DNA of 55,328 bases from CAZFER01 sp964517495 (GTDB lineage Bacteria; Hinthialibacterota; Hinthialibacteria; Hinthialibacterales; Hinthialibacteraceae): positions 1-55,328 of the forward strand of contig CAZFER010000040.1 in the NCBI GenBank assembly GCA_964517495.1. Direction: 5' to 3'. How positions within the stretch are numbered: the first letter of the stretch is position 1; every line of letters starts with the position of its first letter. The notes beneath the pieces are model-generated. The model did no database searches. It was given only the letters and a program-made list of their open reading frames with translations, and was not told the DNA's origin. A program made the translations under genes and the position numbers. This document shows, piece after piece, positions 43,424 to 51,380 of this stretch.

Positions 43424-45706
43424 TTAGTCATTATCTGTTACTAATATATTGTCGACATAAACGCTATAGCGGCTTTGCGGTGAAAACCCGATCAAACCCG
43501 GTGCACCCTTTTTGTGAGCAACCTTATGGGGGACTTCAATTAACCATTCATCAGGTTCTTCACCATCGCGCTCCCATGCTTTTGCCCGGACGACTCCCGA
43601 TCCATCATCTGCGACATCCACACGAGTTTTTAAACGGTACCATACGTTTTTTTTCCATTTGAACGGAACATTAACTTTAATACGGTCATGATTGGAACTA
43701 ACTTCGATCTGTTGCCAGTTCCCAATTAATGAGATGAAATAACGCTGATTGATTACACCCACATTTGACATCATTCGCCGGCTGCCGTCTGTCATCACAT
43801 CTGCTTGCACCGTATAGTTCGACATATCTGGATGTCCAATAAATGTGATGGCACGTTGGAAAAGCACATTGTCCAATGTCTTCGCCAATGCCTTGGTTCC
43901 GTTCACATCTCGAATTTCCCATTTAAACCGTGCACCAATCCAGGGCAGAGGGGGATAAGCAAATTTCATATCCTTGTTATCTGGATCGGTAACGCTTAAT
44001 TCAGCATCCTCAAAATCTTCCTTGATGGGGAAATCCGGCATCACTCGGCCACGTATAGTGCCTGTTAATCCATCTGCTTTTGCTTGAAACGCACCAGCGG
44101 AAAGGATTGCATCATCACGTGCAATTAGTTTTCCGTCCTCAGTGATTTCGGCATCCATCTCCGCCTTAACCTTGGCCGTTGCAGGGATGTATTTTTCCCA
44201 TTCCGCTTCATCAACGTTCGAAACGAAGAGTCCATTTTCATCCAAACTTCGAATATTAAACGATACGGTGTCACCTGGTTGAATAAGCACTTCAGCAGGC
44301 ACGATTTGCAGTTGTGTTGCTTTTCCAGGTTCTGGCTTCTTCTGAGTAAATTTGGCTGGGACAGCTTCTGTTGTCTTAGGGCTCCCAAAACAATAGAGCT
44401 TTTCCGTGGTATGCACAAAAATTCGGCCATTCCACACGCTTGGCGAACCTAAACAATTCCCTTCCAATTTCACTTTTGTTAAAACTTCAGCTCCTTCATC
44501 GGAGGGTTTAATAATATAAAAATGGCCATCCCGCATGGGAATATATAATTTGCCATCAGCATAAAGCGGTGATGCGTGTAATTGATCCGGTCCCAATTTC
44601 TTTGTCCATAATATCTCACCGGTGTTAGCGTTAACACTGCATAACTCCCCGGTATGATCCACCTGATACACTCGATCACCCACTAAAACAGGAGAACTGG
44701 TAAACATACATAGTTCATTGCGCCATAATTCCGCTGAACGATTCAATACAGCTGGACCATTCTCAATTTCCTCTGGTACTGCGCTTAATTTAATCGCCAC
44801 CATTCGCCCGATTTCAGATGTATCAACATTTTCTTTTCCATGAATGGCAATCACTTTGTCGTTGCCATGGATAAGTAATGATGAATTGATTCCTCCATAC
44901 GATAGTTGGAACCGCCATAGTGGTTCGCCGGTTCGTGCGTTTAAGCATACCACATTTCCACATCCGGTCCCGCTGTAAAAGACTCGTTTACCTTCAAACC
45001 AATCAAAAACAGGGGTGGAAAATGAACTATCTTTGGGACCCACACCCGGTGTGGATGACCAGACTAAATCTCCACTTTGCTTATCGAAAGCATAATAGCG
45101 GTTTCTCCCTGGTCCTTCACTGCCCCAATTTGATGTAATCCCTTGTACGATGACTAAATCCTCATCGATCACCGGACAACCGGTTCTGCCATTGGGAAAA
45201 CTTAATCGGCCAAATTCTTCCATCATGGAATGCTGCCATAATAAATCACCCTCCGGTGTGAAGCAGGCAAAAATACCCGGTGTGGTCATCATATATATTT
45301 TGCCCGTTTCTCGATCCACTGTTGGGCTGCCGATGCTGTAACGGTTGTACACAATATCACTTAAAAAGTCGTTAAAACCGTGTTCCCACATTCTTTCCCC
45401 GGTTTCAACATCCACACACGTTATGTATTCACGTAAATCTGGCCCTTCACCACGATAACCCATAAAATAGGCCTTGCCGTTGGCGATAACTGGTGTCCCC
45501 CGGCCTGCAATTTCATAGGTCCATAGTTGGTTTTTACCCCCTGGTTCCCAGGTTTCCGGCAAATCCACTTCCTCGGAGGTCCCGTTTTGATGCGGTCCAC
45601 GCCAGCTTAACCAACCATGAACCGGATCGGCCTGACTTGTACAGGCAATTGATGCAACAAACACTGTGATTATTAATAAAGTCTCAATTTTTAACACTGA
45701 TTTCAT
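43424..45706 (-). CDS. Secreted PQQ-like beta-propeller with C-terminal LamG-like domain (3)
   Basis: A 760-residue exported protein. The start at 45706 has GGGAGT upstream; the longer frame has none. A signal sequence (MKSVLKIETLLIITVFVA) is followed by an eight-bladed propeller (WLSWRGPHQNGTSEE … GELCSVNANTGEILW), an Ig-like domain around 460-560 (PAEVLIQPGDTVSFNI) and a C-terminal beta-sandwich (KEDFEDAE … YVDNILV) homologous to the stand-alone protein at 22804-23481. The Cys in VASIACTS is not in a good lipobox. The architecture suggests a surface scaffold with a ligand-binding tail. Confidence 0.83.
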   Translation of the reverse strand: MKSVLKIETLLIITVFVASIACTSQADPVHGWLSWRGPHQNGTSEEVDLPETWEPGGKNQLWTYEIAGRGTPVIANGKAYFMGYRGEGPDLREYITCVDVETGERMWEHGFNDFLSDIVYNRYSIGSPTVDRETGKIYMMTTPGIFACFTPEGDLLWQHSMMEEFGRLSFPNGRTGCPVIDEDLVIVQGITSNWGSEGPGRNRYYAFDKQSGDLVWSSTPGVGPKDSSFSTPVFDWFEGKRVFYSGTGCGNVVCLNARTGEPLWRFQLSYGGINSSLLIHGNDKVIAIHGKENVDTSEIGRMVAIKLSAVPEEIENGPAVLNRSAELWRNELCMFTSSPVLVGDRVYQVDHTGELCSVNANTGEILWTKKLGPDQLHASPLYADGKLYIPMRDGHFYIIKPSDEGAEVLTKVKLEGNCLGSPSVWNGRIFVHTTEKLYCFGSPKTTEAVPAKFTQKKPEPGKATQLQIVPAEVLIQPGDTVSFNIRSLDENGLFVSNVDEAEWEKYIPATAKVKAEMDAEITEDGKLIARDDAILSAGAFQAKADGLTGTIRGRVMPDFPIKEDFEDAELSVTDPDNKDMKFAYPPLPWIGARFKWEIRDVNGTKALAKTLDNVLFQRAITFIGHPDMSNYTVQADVMTDGSRRMMSNVGVINQRYFISLIGNWQQIEVSSNHDRIKVNVPFKWKKNVWYRLKTRVDVADDGSGVVRAKAWERDGEEPDEWLIEVPHKVAHKKGAPGLIGFSPQSRYSVYVDNILVTDND

Positions 45707-45824
45707 GAATAACTCCCTCGGAATATTGAATTTAGATGAATTATTAAAGGGTGTGTTTTTGGTGGAGGAGGCTTTGAAGGATTTGATTACTGAAATACAC
45801 ACCCAACCTCATAAGATGGAATTG

Positions 45825-47054
45825 TTAAGATTGCTGTACATTGACACAAACCATGTCACCTTCAGCATTTCGGCAATAGATTCGCCCATTGGCCAAAACG
45901 GGAATTGTCCAACATTTACCACCGAGAACTTGTGCCCGGCTCAACTCGGTGTATTTTTCAGGTGTTGGTTTCGCAATGGTTAATTGGCCCCGTTCGCCTA
46001 AAATGATCAACTTCCCATCGGCCAGCATCAATGAACCATGGCCCAAACCTTTAAATGTCCACTGTTCTGAACCATCTTTTGCGTTGAGGCAGGTTAAAAC
46101 ACCTTCATCGAAACCATAAATGAATCCATCCCAATAGATAGAAGAATTCATCTTGTTTCGCATGTTTCTGTTTTCCCATAAAGTCTTCGTATTCCCATTT
46201 TCATCAAAGGATACTAAAGCACAACCGTGGTTATAACCCGATGAAATAAAGAAAGCCTGTCCAATTTGTAATGGTGTCGCGGCATTAATACCATATTTTG
46301 TTTTCCAGGAATGCGTAAAAAATGTCTTGCCGTTTTCCGCATCCACCGCGACTAAGCCATTTTCAGGAACGGATGCAATATAGGTTTTGCCATTAAACTC
46401 AAATGAAACAGGTGATGAATAGGCCGCTCCGAAATCTTCCGACTTCCAAATCAATTTACCGCTTTTCTGCTCAAAAGCAGCAATGCGTCCAACATCTATA
46501 ATGACTTGATTTTTTTGAAGTAACGGTGATCCAGCAAACATCCATCTTGGAGGTTCTACACCCAATTCGCTTTTCACATCCTTAAACCAGACTACATCAC
46601 CGGTTTTAACATCCAAACAGAAAAAGTGCCCCTCTTTACTAAGGGTATATACATGCTGCTCTGTAACCGATGGTGTGGCACATGGGCCTCCTTCATGCAT
46701 TGTGGGATGAAGCTCGCATGGGTAAGAATGTGTCCAGATTACATCGCCACTTTCCGCATCAAAACAATAAACCGTATCTTGGTAACTTTTATTCCCCATC
46801 GCATAAACACGCCCATCCTTGACTGAAAAACTCGCAAAACCATTCCCAATGTTGACACGCCATAAAAACTCGGGGGCCTGTTTCGACCAATTGGTTGCCC
46901 AGCCTGTTTCGTTTGATATTCTATCCCGATTTGGCCCGTGATATTGCTGCCAGTCTTCTCCAATACTTGTCGATACTGGAAACAGAAATAAAACAATCAG
47001 TGAAATTCCTATTAACTGGTTTTTCCACATTTGAATCATTGATTCTTTCTTCAT
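45825..47054 (-). CDS. Secreted PQQ-like beta-propeller protein (4), behind a Fur box
   Basis: A 409-residue exported propeller, first gene of the long minus-strand array. A signal peptide (about 1-32) precedes DWQQYHGPNRDRISNETG, then blades such as GRVYAMGNKSYQDTVYCFDAESGDVIW. Translation could also start at the ATG at 47039. A sequence matching the Fur consensus at 17 of 19 positions ends 29 bp upstream of the ATG, so iron probably controls it. How far the transcript runs into the following genes is not known; gaps of 118 and 77 bp follow. Confidence 0.85.
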   Translation of the reverse strand: MKKESMIQMWKNQLIGISLIVLFLFPVSTSIGEDWQQYHGPNRDRISNETGWATNWSKQAPEFLWRVNIGNGFASFSVKDGRVYAMGNKSYQDTVYCFDAESGDVIWTHSYPCELHPTMHEGGPCATPSVTEQHVYTLSKEGHFFCLDVKTGDVVWFKDVKSELGVEPPRWMFAGSPLLQKNQVIIDVGRIAAFEQKSGKLIWKSEDFGAAYSSPVSFEFNGKTYIASVPENGLVAVDAENGKTFFTHSWKTKYGINAATPLQIGQAFFISSGYNHGCALVSFDENGNTKTLWENRNMRNKMNSSIYWDGFIYGFDEGVLTCLNAKDGSEQWTFKGLGHGSLMLADGKLIILGERGQLTIAKPTPEKYTELSRAQVLGGKCWTIPVLANGRIYCRNAEGDMVCVNVQQS

Positions 47055-47083
47055 AAGTGTTTATATTCCCTTTTCCAAAAATT

Positions 47084-47102
47084 AAAAATGATTATCATTA
47101 TC
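47084..47102 (-). promoter_or_regulatory. Fur box
   Basis: On the minus strand GATAATGATAATCATTTTT matches the 19-bp Fur consensus GATAATGATAATCATTATC at 17 positions, including the whole first half and centre. It lies 30-48 bp upstream of the 45825-47054 start codon. The rest of the 317-bp interval to the divergent pilin gene at 47372 is AT-rich with no other gene or clear motif. Confidence 0.65.
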
Positions 47103-47371
47103 GAATTAGTATAGATTTTCTGAAAGTGACAAGGAAGGGTCAAAAAACGGAAGTTGAATAACAATCAAATGATGAAAGTTATAATTATTGGTCGTAAATT
47201 CAATAATCAATGTTCCTTATGAAATATATATTTATTGATAAACTTATAGAAATTTAACAACAATTTTATTTATAAATTGATTGCATATGGAAATTCTTTG
47301 AATATCGTATACCTTAAATTTTGTGATTCAAAATTTTTCATAATCATTTTTTTAATCTAGAAAGGTGTTGG

Positions 47372-47968
47372 ATGGTGAAAAAGAAATTTAAAAAGACTGG
47401 ATTCACACTAATTGAACTTTTGATTGTGGTTGCCATTATTGGCATTTTGGCAGCTATTGCGGTTCCTAACTTCATCAATGCTCAAATTCGTTCCAAAATC
47501 GCTCGAGCTCAGGCCGATATGAAAGCCTTATCCACCGCACTCGAAGCGTATCGGGTGGATGAAAATACCTATCCCCCTGATGGTGATGATATAACGACGA
47601 TGGATTTTAATGTTCGTGCCCGGTTAAGGGTACTAACCACCCCGTTGTCATATATAAGCACATTGCCAATCGATCCATTTCATACTGATCATATTGAATT
47701 TGATGCTCAAACTGGTATTCAGTTGTTGTTCCCGGGTGATCCACCCCATACATATGCTTATAACACGTATGGCAGCCACAGTGGTGATGGAATGCAGCCA
47801 CCCAATAGAGGAAAACCTGATAATTACGGATTATCCTCACTCGGACCCAACAAGATATTTAACGCTTTTGTTGGTTTTCCTATACCATATGATCCCAGCA
47901 ATGGCTTAATTTCCGATGGGGATATCACCATCTATGGCGGTAACCAAACCCCACTATCCCAATCATAG
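47372..47968 (+). CDS. Type II secretion-like pseudopilin (copy 3)
   Basis: A 198-residue prepilin: basic leader MVKKKFKKTG, then FTLIELLIVVAIIGILAA and AVPNFINAQIRSKIARAQADMKAL. The globular part has the LEAYRVDENTYPPDGDD segment and LTTPLSYISTLPIDPF, then ends YDPSNGLISDGDITIYGG. AAAGGTG precedes the ATG. Unlike the other two pilins it has no FadR-type regulator or tagged secreted protein beside it. A strong terminator follows, so it is a single-gene unit. Confidence 0.9.
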   Translation: MVKKKFKKTGFTLIELLIVVAIIGILAAIAVPNFINAQIRSKIARAQADMKALSTALEAYRVDENTYPPDGDDITTMDFNVRARLRVLTTPLSYISTLPIDPFHTDHIEFDAQTGIQLLFPGDPPHTYAYNTYGSHSGDGMQPPNRGKPDNYGLSSLGPNKIFNAFVGFPIPYDPSNGLISDGDITIYGGNQTPLSQS

Positions 47969-48010
47969 TTTGATTACCTAAACCAAGAAAAAGCAGATAT
48001 TTAATCATAA

Positions 48011-48050
48011 TGGGCCAATTCATTCGAATGAATTGGCCCAACTTTTATTT
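48011..48050 (+). terminator. Rho-independent terminator of the copy-3 pseudopilin
   Basis: A perfect 30-bp palindrome, half-site TGGGCCAATTCATTC, followed by ACTTTTATTT. It lies 42 bp after the stop codon. Confidence 0.9.
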
Positions 48051-48152
48051 CTAAAATCAGTCTCAAACTCAATTCCTCTCAAAAAAAAAGGGGGTTGATT
48101 ATAAATAAAAGTCAAGAATTAATTAATTTTTTTGAATTAAAGGAATTCACCG

Positions 48153-48428
48153 ATGATTTCTATTGAGCATGTTGCAAAGCAGTTACAAATTCCTCAAAAT
48201 CAACTGTTGGAAGAATGTTAAAAATCATATTTAAGACAAAGATTAATAATGATTGAGTCAAGAATCTTTACGATTGCAAAAAAACATGGAGTAAAAAATG
48301 TTTTGGATTTGGATCGGAATATTTCAAAAGGCTTGGTTAGTGAATCAGATTCCTACGAAGATTTTTTTGCTCTTGATCATCTGGAATCCGAAAAAGAAAA
48401 AATTGAATATCTCTTACGCTCAATTTAA
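48153..48428 (+). pseudogene. Antitoxin-like small gene interrupted by an in-frame stop
   Basis: A 92-codon frame reading MISIEHVAKQLQIPQNQLLE, then an in-frame TAA at codon 23 (48219-48221), then KSYLRQRLIMIESRIFTIAK and on to EDFFALDHLESEKEKIEYLL. The overall layout (short HTH-like head, ESRIF-x-A-x-K-GV centre, E-D-x-x-x-LDHLE-x-E tail) resembles small antitoxin-like proteins that pair with a nearby toxin gene; none is seen here. AGGA precedes the first ATG. The downstream ATG at 48249 could still give a 59-residue product. The reading frame is intact apart from that one codon. Confidence 0.5.
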
Positions 48429-48547
48429 TGGTCACCATTTATGATCTTCAACAATTGATTTGTAATCACTCCTTGATTCTTACCTTGAAATTCAAATAGA
48501 ACTCTGAGATCATCTTTTTAAATAAAATAAAAAGAGGATGATCCGAT

Positions 48548-49768
48548 ATGAAATCACACCACAATCGACGGGATTTTATCGCTAAAATCAGCAGTGGAAG
48601 TGCGGCGTTTGCCATATCCACTCAGGCTAAACATGTGCTTGGCGCTAATGATGCCATCCGAGTTGGTTGCATCGGAACCGGTGGCCGTTGCCGCCGATTA
48701 ATGGGTGACTTAAGGAATGTCAAGGGAGTCCGCTTGACGGCTGTATGTGATGTTTGGGACAAACACCTCGAGGCAGGCATGAACATTGCCGAAACAGGTG
48801 CTTTTACCACCAAAGATTACCATGCTGTATTGGAGCGTGATGACATTGATGCTGTCCTGGTTGGCACTCCTGACCATTGGCATGTCCCTATCACCGTCGA
48901 TGCATGTGAAGCGGGGAAGGATGTATATGTGGAAAAACCCCTCACCCACAATCTGGAAGAAGGCCAGCGTGTAATCGATGCCCAAAACCGCCATAAACGT
49001 ATCGTCCAGGTTGGTATGCAACAACGCAGCATGCCCCATATCCAAGAAGCCTTTGAATTTATGAAATCCGGCCTCTTGGGTTCTGTCCATAAAGTCCACC
49101 TGACCTGGAATCGAAATAGTCCAACCACTAAAAAGCACAAATATGGCATTGATCCCAAAACGGTGGATTGGAAGCGCTTCCTTGGCAATGCACCTGATCA
49201 GCCCTTTGATGAGTTTACCTTTCGCCACTGGCGTTGGTTTTGGGATTTTGGAGGTGGGCTTCTCACCGATCTGATGGTTCATCATCTCGATATCGCCCAT
49301 TGGTTTATGGATGTTGATTTTCCCGCGACGGCTACCACTGTTGGTGATCATGCTACCTCCGAGGGTATTTGGCAAACTCCGGATACCATCCAGACCTTTC
49401 TTCATTATCCTGAGAAAAAACTGCAAATTTATTTTGAAGGTACGTTTTATAATGCCTACAACGGAGCCATGATGGTATTTATGGGAAGCGATGCCACCTT
49501 ATATATGGACCGGGGCCGGTATGAACTCCACCCCGAAAACAAGAAAGTAAAATACAAAGAGCTGATTTTAGGAAAAGGTCCTCGCGGGGCGGACTTCTAC
49601 ACCAATCCCAATGGAGGTTTTCTCCATTTGCAAAACTGGGTCGACTGCATGCGCAGCCGAAAGACCCCCAACGCCCCCGCTGAAGCAGGCGTCAGTGTTG
49701 CTGCCGCCGCCCACTTGGGGAACCTGGCGTATCTCTCAAACAAGGTTGCTAAAATGGATGATTATTAA
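48548..49768 (+). CDS. Tat-exported Gfo/Idh/MocA-family oxidoreductase
   Basis: A 406-residue NAD(P)-dependent oxidoreductase carrying a twin-arginine signal (NRRDFIAKISSGSAAFAIS). The Rossmann motif is VGCIGTGGRCRRLM. The catalytic EKP appears in VYVEKPLTHN, and DLMVHHLDIAHWFMDV supplies the second conserved histidine region. Such periplasmic members act on sugars or inositols with a cofactor loaded before export. GAGG lies ten bases before the ATG. It stands alone and its substrate cannot be named. Confidence 0.9.
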   Translation: MKSHHNRRDFIAKISSGSAAFAISTQAKHVLGANDAIRVGCIGTGGRCRRLMGDLRNVKGVRLTAVCDVWDKHLEAGMNIAETGAFTTKDYHAVLERDDIDAVLVGTPDHWHVPITVDACEAGKDVYVEKPLTHNLEEGQRVIDAQNRHKRIVQVGMQQRSMPHIQEAFEFMKSGLLGSVHKVHLTWNRNSPTTKKHKYGIDPKTVDWKRFLGNAPDQPFDEFTFRHWRWFWDFGGGLLTDLMVHHLDIAHWFMDVDFPATATTVGDHATSEGIWQTPDTIQTFLHYPEKKLQIYFEGTFYNAYNGAMMVFMGSDATLYMDRGRYELHPENKKVKYKELILGKGPRGADFYTNPNGGFLHLQNWVDCMRSRKTPNAPAEAGVSVAAAAHLGNLAYLSNKVAKMDDY

Positions 49769-49849
49769 GATGGAAATTCGGTTTGTCGAAACAAGGCAAG
49801 GAAGAACAAAACAAATCCGTTTTCCCATTGTGGGCTCCGCCCTTCTTCC

Positions 49850-49924
49850 GTTAGATCGCCTCTTCCGGTTAAATCGGCACCCTATTTCGGGATTAAATCG
49901 GCAGGGCAATTCAGAGTAAAATCG
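49850..49924. repeat. Array of four short direct repeats resembling IS21-type terminal repeats
   Basis: GTTAGATCG, GTTAAATCG, ATTAAATCG and GTAAAATCG start at 49850, 49868, 49892 and 49916 (steps of 18, 24 and 24 bp). Copies two and three extend to TTAAATCGGCA. Multiple short repeats at such spacing occur at the ends of IS21-family elements, but no istA/istB gene is present. It occupies the gap between the oxidoreductase and the MFS gene, where I see no credible coding sequence. Confidence 0.4.
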
Positions 49925-50076
49925 ATTGTTTTTTTTTGAATGAATCGTTAATGGAAGGAATTGTTTGTAGTTGGTTAAAATGGAAAATATGATTCACATC
50001 ATTCTATATTTTAATCCTGGTTAAGATAACCTATGTTGCGAAAGAACAACTCTTAGCTAAGGGTAAATAATAGGTT

Positions 50077-51369
50077 ATGAATGCCAACCCAAGTTGGATA
50101 AAATCCAAATTAGATCATGCTTCGCAACCCGTTTTGACAATATATGCGATTATCGTTTCCTTTTCCACGTATTTTGGCATGTACGCCTTTCGAAAACCGT
50201 TTGCCGCCGCTGAATATCAAGGGCTTGAGTTTTTCGGTATCGATTTAAAAACCGTGTTTGTCATTAGCCAAATTATAGGTTATACCCTTTCCAAATACAT
50301 TGGTATCAAAGTCTGTTCAGAATTAAAATCTAAACGCCGCTCATCCGCTTTGATCTTCATTATTTTGTGGGCAGAAGCCGCATTGATCCTGTTTGCTATA
50401 TTTCCCCAATCCTGGAAAGTAGCCGCCATATTTCTGAATGGTTTATCGTTGGGAATGGTTTGGGGTGTAGTGGTCGGTTATTTGGAAGGCCGTCAGACAT
50501 CAGAAATTCTTTTGGCTGGCTTAAGTTGTTCCTTCATTGTATCCAGTGGGATGGTCAAAGATGTTGGGCTAACCTTGATGAATTCATATAACGTTACTGA
50601 ATTTTGGATGCCCGCCCTAACGGGGGTTATCTTTTTGCCTATGTATTTTATTTCAGTTTGGTTGCTTAATCAAATTCCCTCACCCACTCAAGCGGATATA
50701 CAAGCCAGGGTGGAAAGGGAGCCCATGTATAAAACAGATCGACACACGTTTTTGAGGAAATTTGCTCTTGGCCTGACCATCTTATTCATTGCCTATTTCT
50801 TTCTAACCGCTTATCGTGATATTCGCGATAATTACGGTGCCAATATATTCAATGAATTGGGATTTGGTGAAGAACCGATTATATTCACACGGACAGAATG
50901 GCCTGTGGCGTTTGGGGTAATGCTGGCTCTGGCAGCCCTCAATCTCATCAAAAACAACCGGCTTGGGATGGTGGGCGCCTATGTCATAATGGGATTTGGC
51001 ACAGCGTTAATCGGCGTAGGAACGTTGTTATTCTCAAATGGGTATATCGACGGAATTTGGTGGATGATATTAACCGGTTTAGGTTCATATCTGGCCTATG
51101 TACCTTACGGTTCGGTTTTATTTGACCGCACCATTGCATGCACACGGGTATCCGGAACAGCGGTATTCGCCATTATGGTTGCCGATGCGATTGGGTATTC
51201 CGGCTCCGTGATTTTGCAATTATATAAAGATTTCAGTCATTCAGAAATTTCTTGGTTGAAATTCTTTATTGGCTATTCCTATTTCATGTCCCTATTCGGG
51301 ACAGTACTGCTTATCATCAGTTGTATCTATTTTCTAAACAAATCCAAAAAGCAAGAAAGTCCCGCTTAA
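50077..51369 (+). CDS. MFS-like membrane protein, DUF5690 type
   Basis: A 430-residue protein with about 12 membrane helices. The head FSTYFGMYAFRKPFAAAEYQG and the YRDIRDNYGANIFNELGF loop are typical of the DUF5690 group within the major facilitator superfamily. No strong ribosome site is seen (AAGGGT well upstream, AGG two bases before the ATG). It is convergent with the following gene, only 11 bp apart and without a visible terminator. Substrate unknown. Confidence 0.8.
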   Translation: MNANPSWIKSKLDHASQPVLTIYAIIVSFSTYFGMYAFRKPFAAAEYQGLEFFGIDLKTVFVISQIIGYTLSKYIGIKVCSELKSKRRSSALIFIILWAEAALILFAIFPQSWKVAAIFLNGLSLGMVWGVVVGYLEGRQTSEILLAGLSCSFIVSSGMVKDVGLTLMNSYNVTEFWMPALTGVIFLPMYFISVWLLNQIPSPTQADIQARVEREPMYKTDRHTFLRKFALGLTILFIAYFFLTAYRDIRDNYGANIFNELGFGEEPIIFTRTEWPVAFGVMLALAALNLIKNNRLGMVGAYVIMGFGTALIGVGTLLFSNGYIDGIWWMILTGLGSYLAYVPYGSVLFDRTIACTRVSGTAVFAIMVADAIGYSGSVILQLYKDFSHSEISWLKFFIGYSYFMSLFGTVLLIISCIYFLNKSKKQESPA

Positions 51370-51380
51370 CAAGTAGTTTG

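Noticed and set aside
45666..45983. Plus-strand frame between two PQQ-propeller genes
   Set aside because: Overlaps both minus-strand genes antisense and lacks any recognisable motif.
48710..49426. 238-codon open frame on the minus strand
   Set aside because: Antisense to the well-supported Gfo/Idh/MocA gene; the frame follows from that gene's codon bias.
49611..49919. Plus-strand frame running into the gap after the oxidoreductase
   Set aside because: Begins inside the oxidoreductase gene in another frame and its tail is built from the short repeats at 49850-49924.
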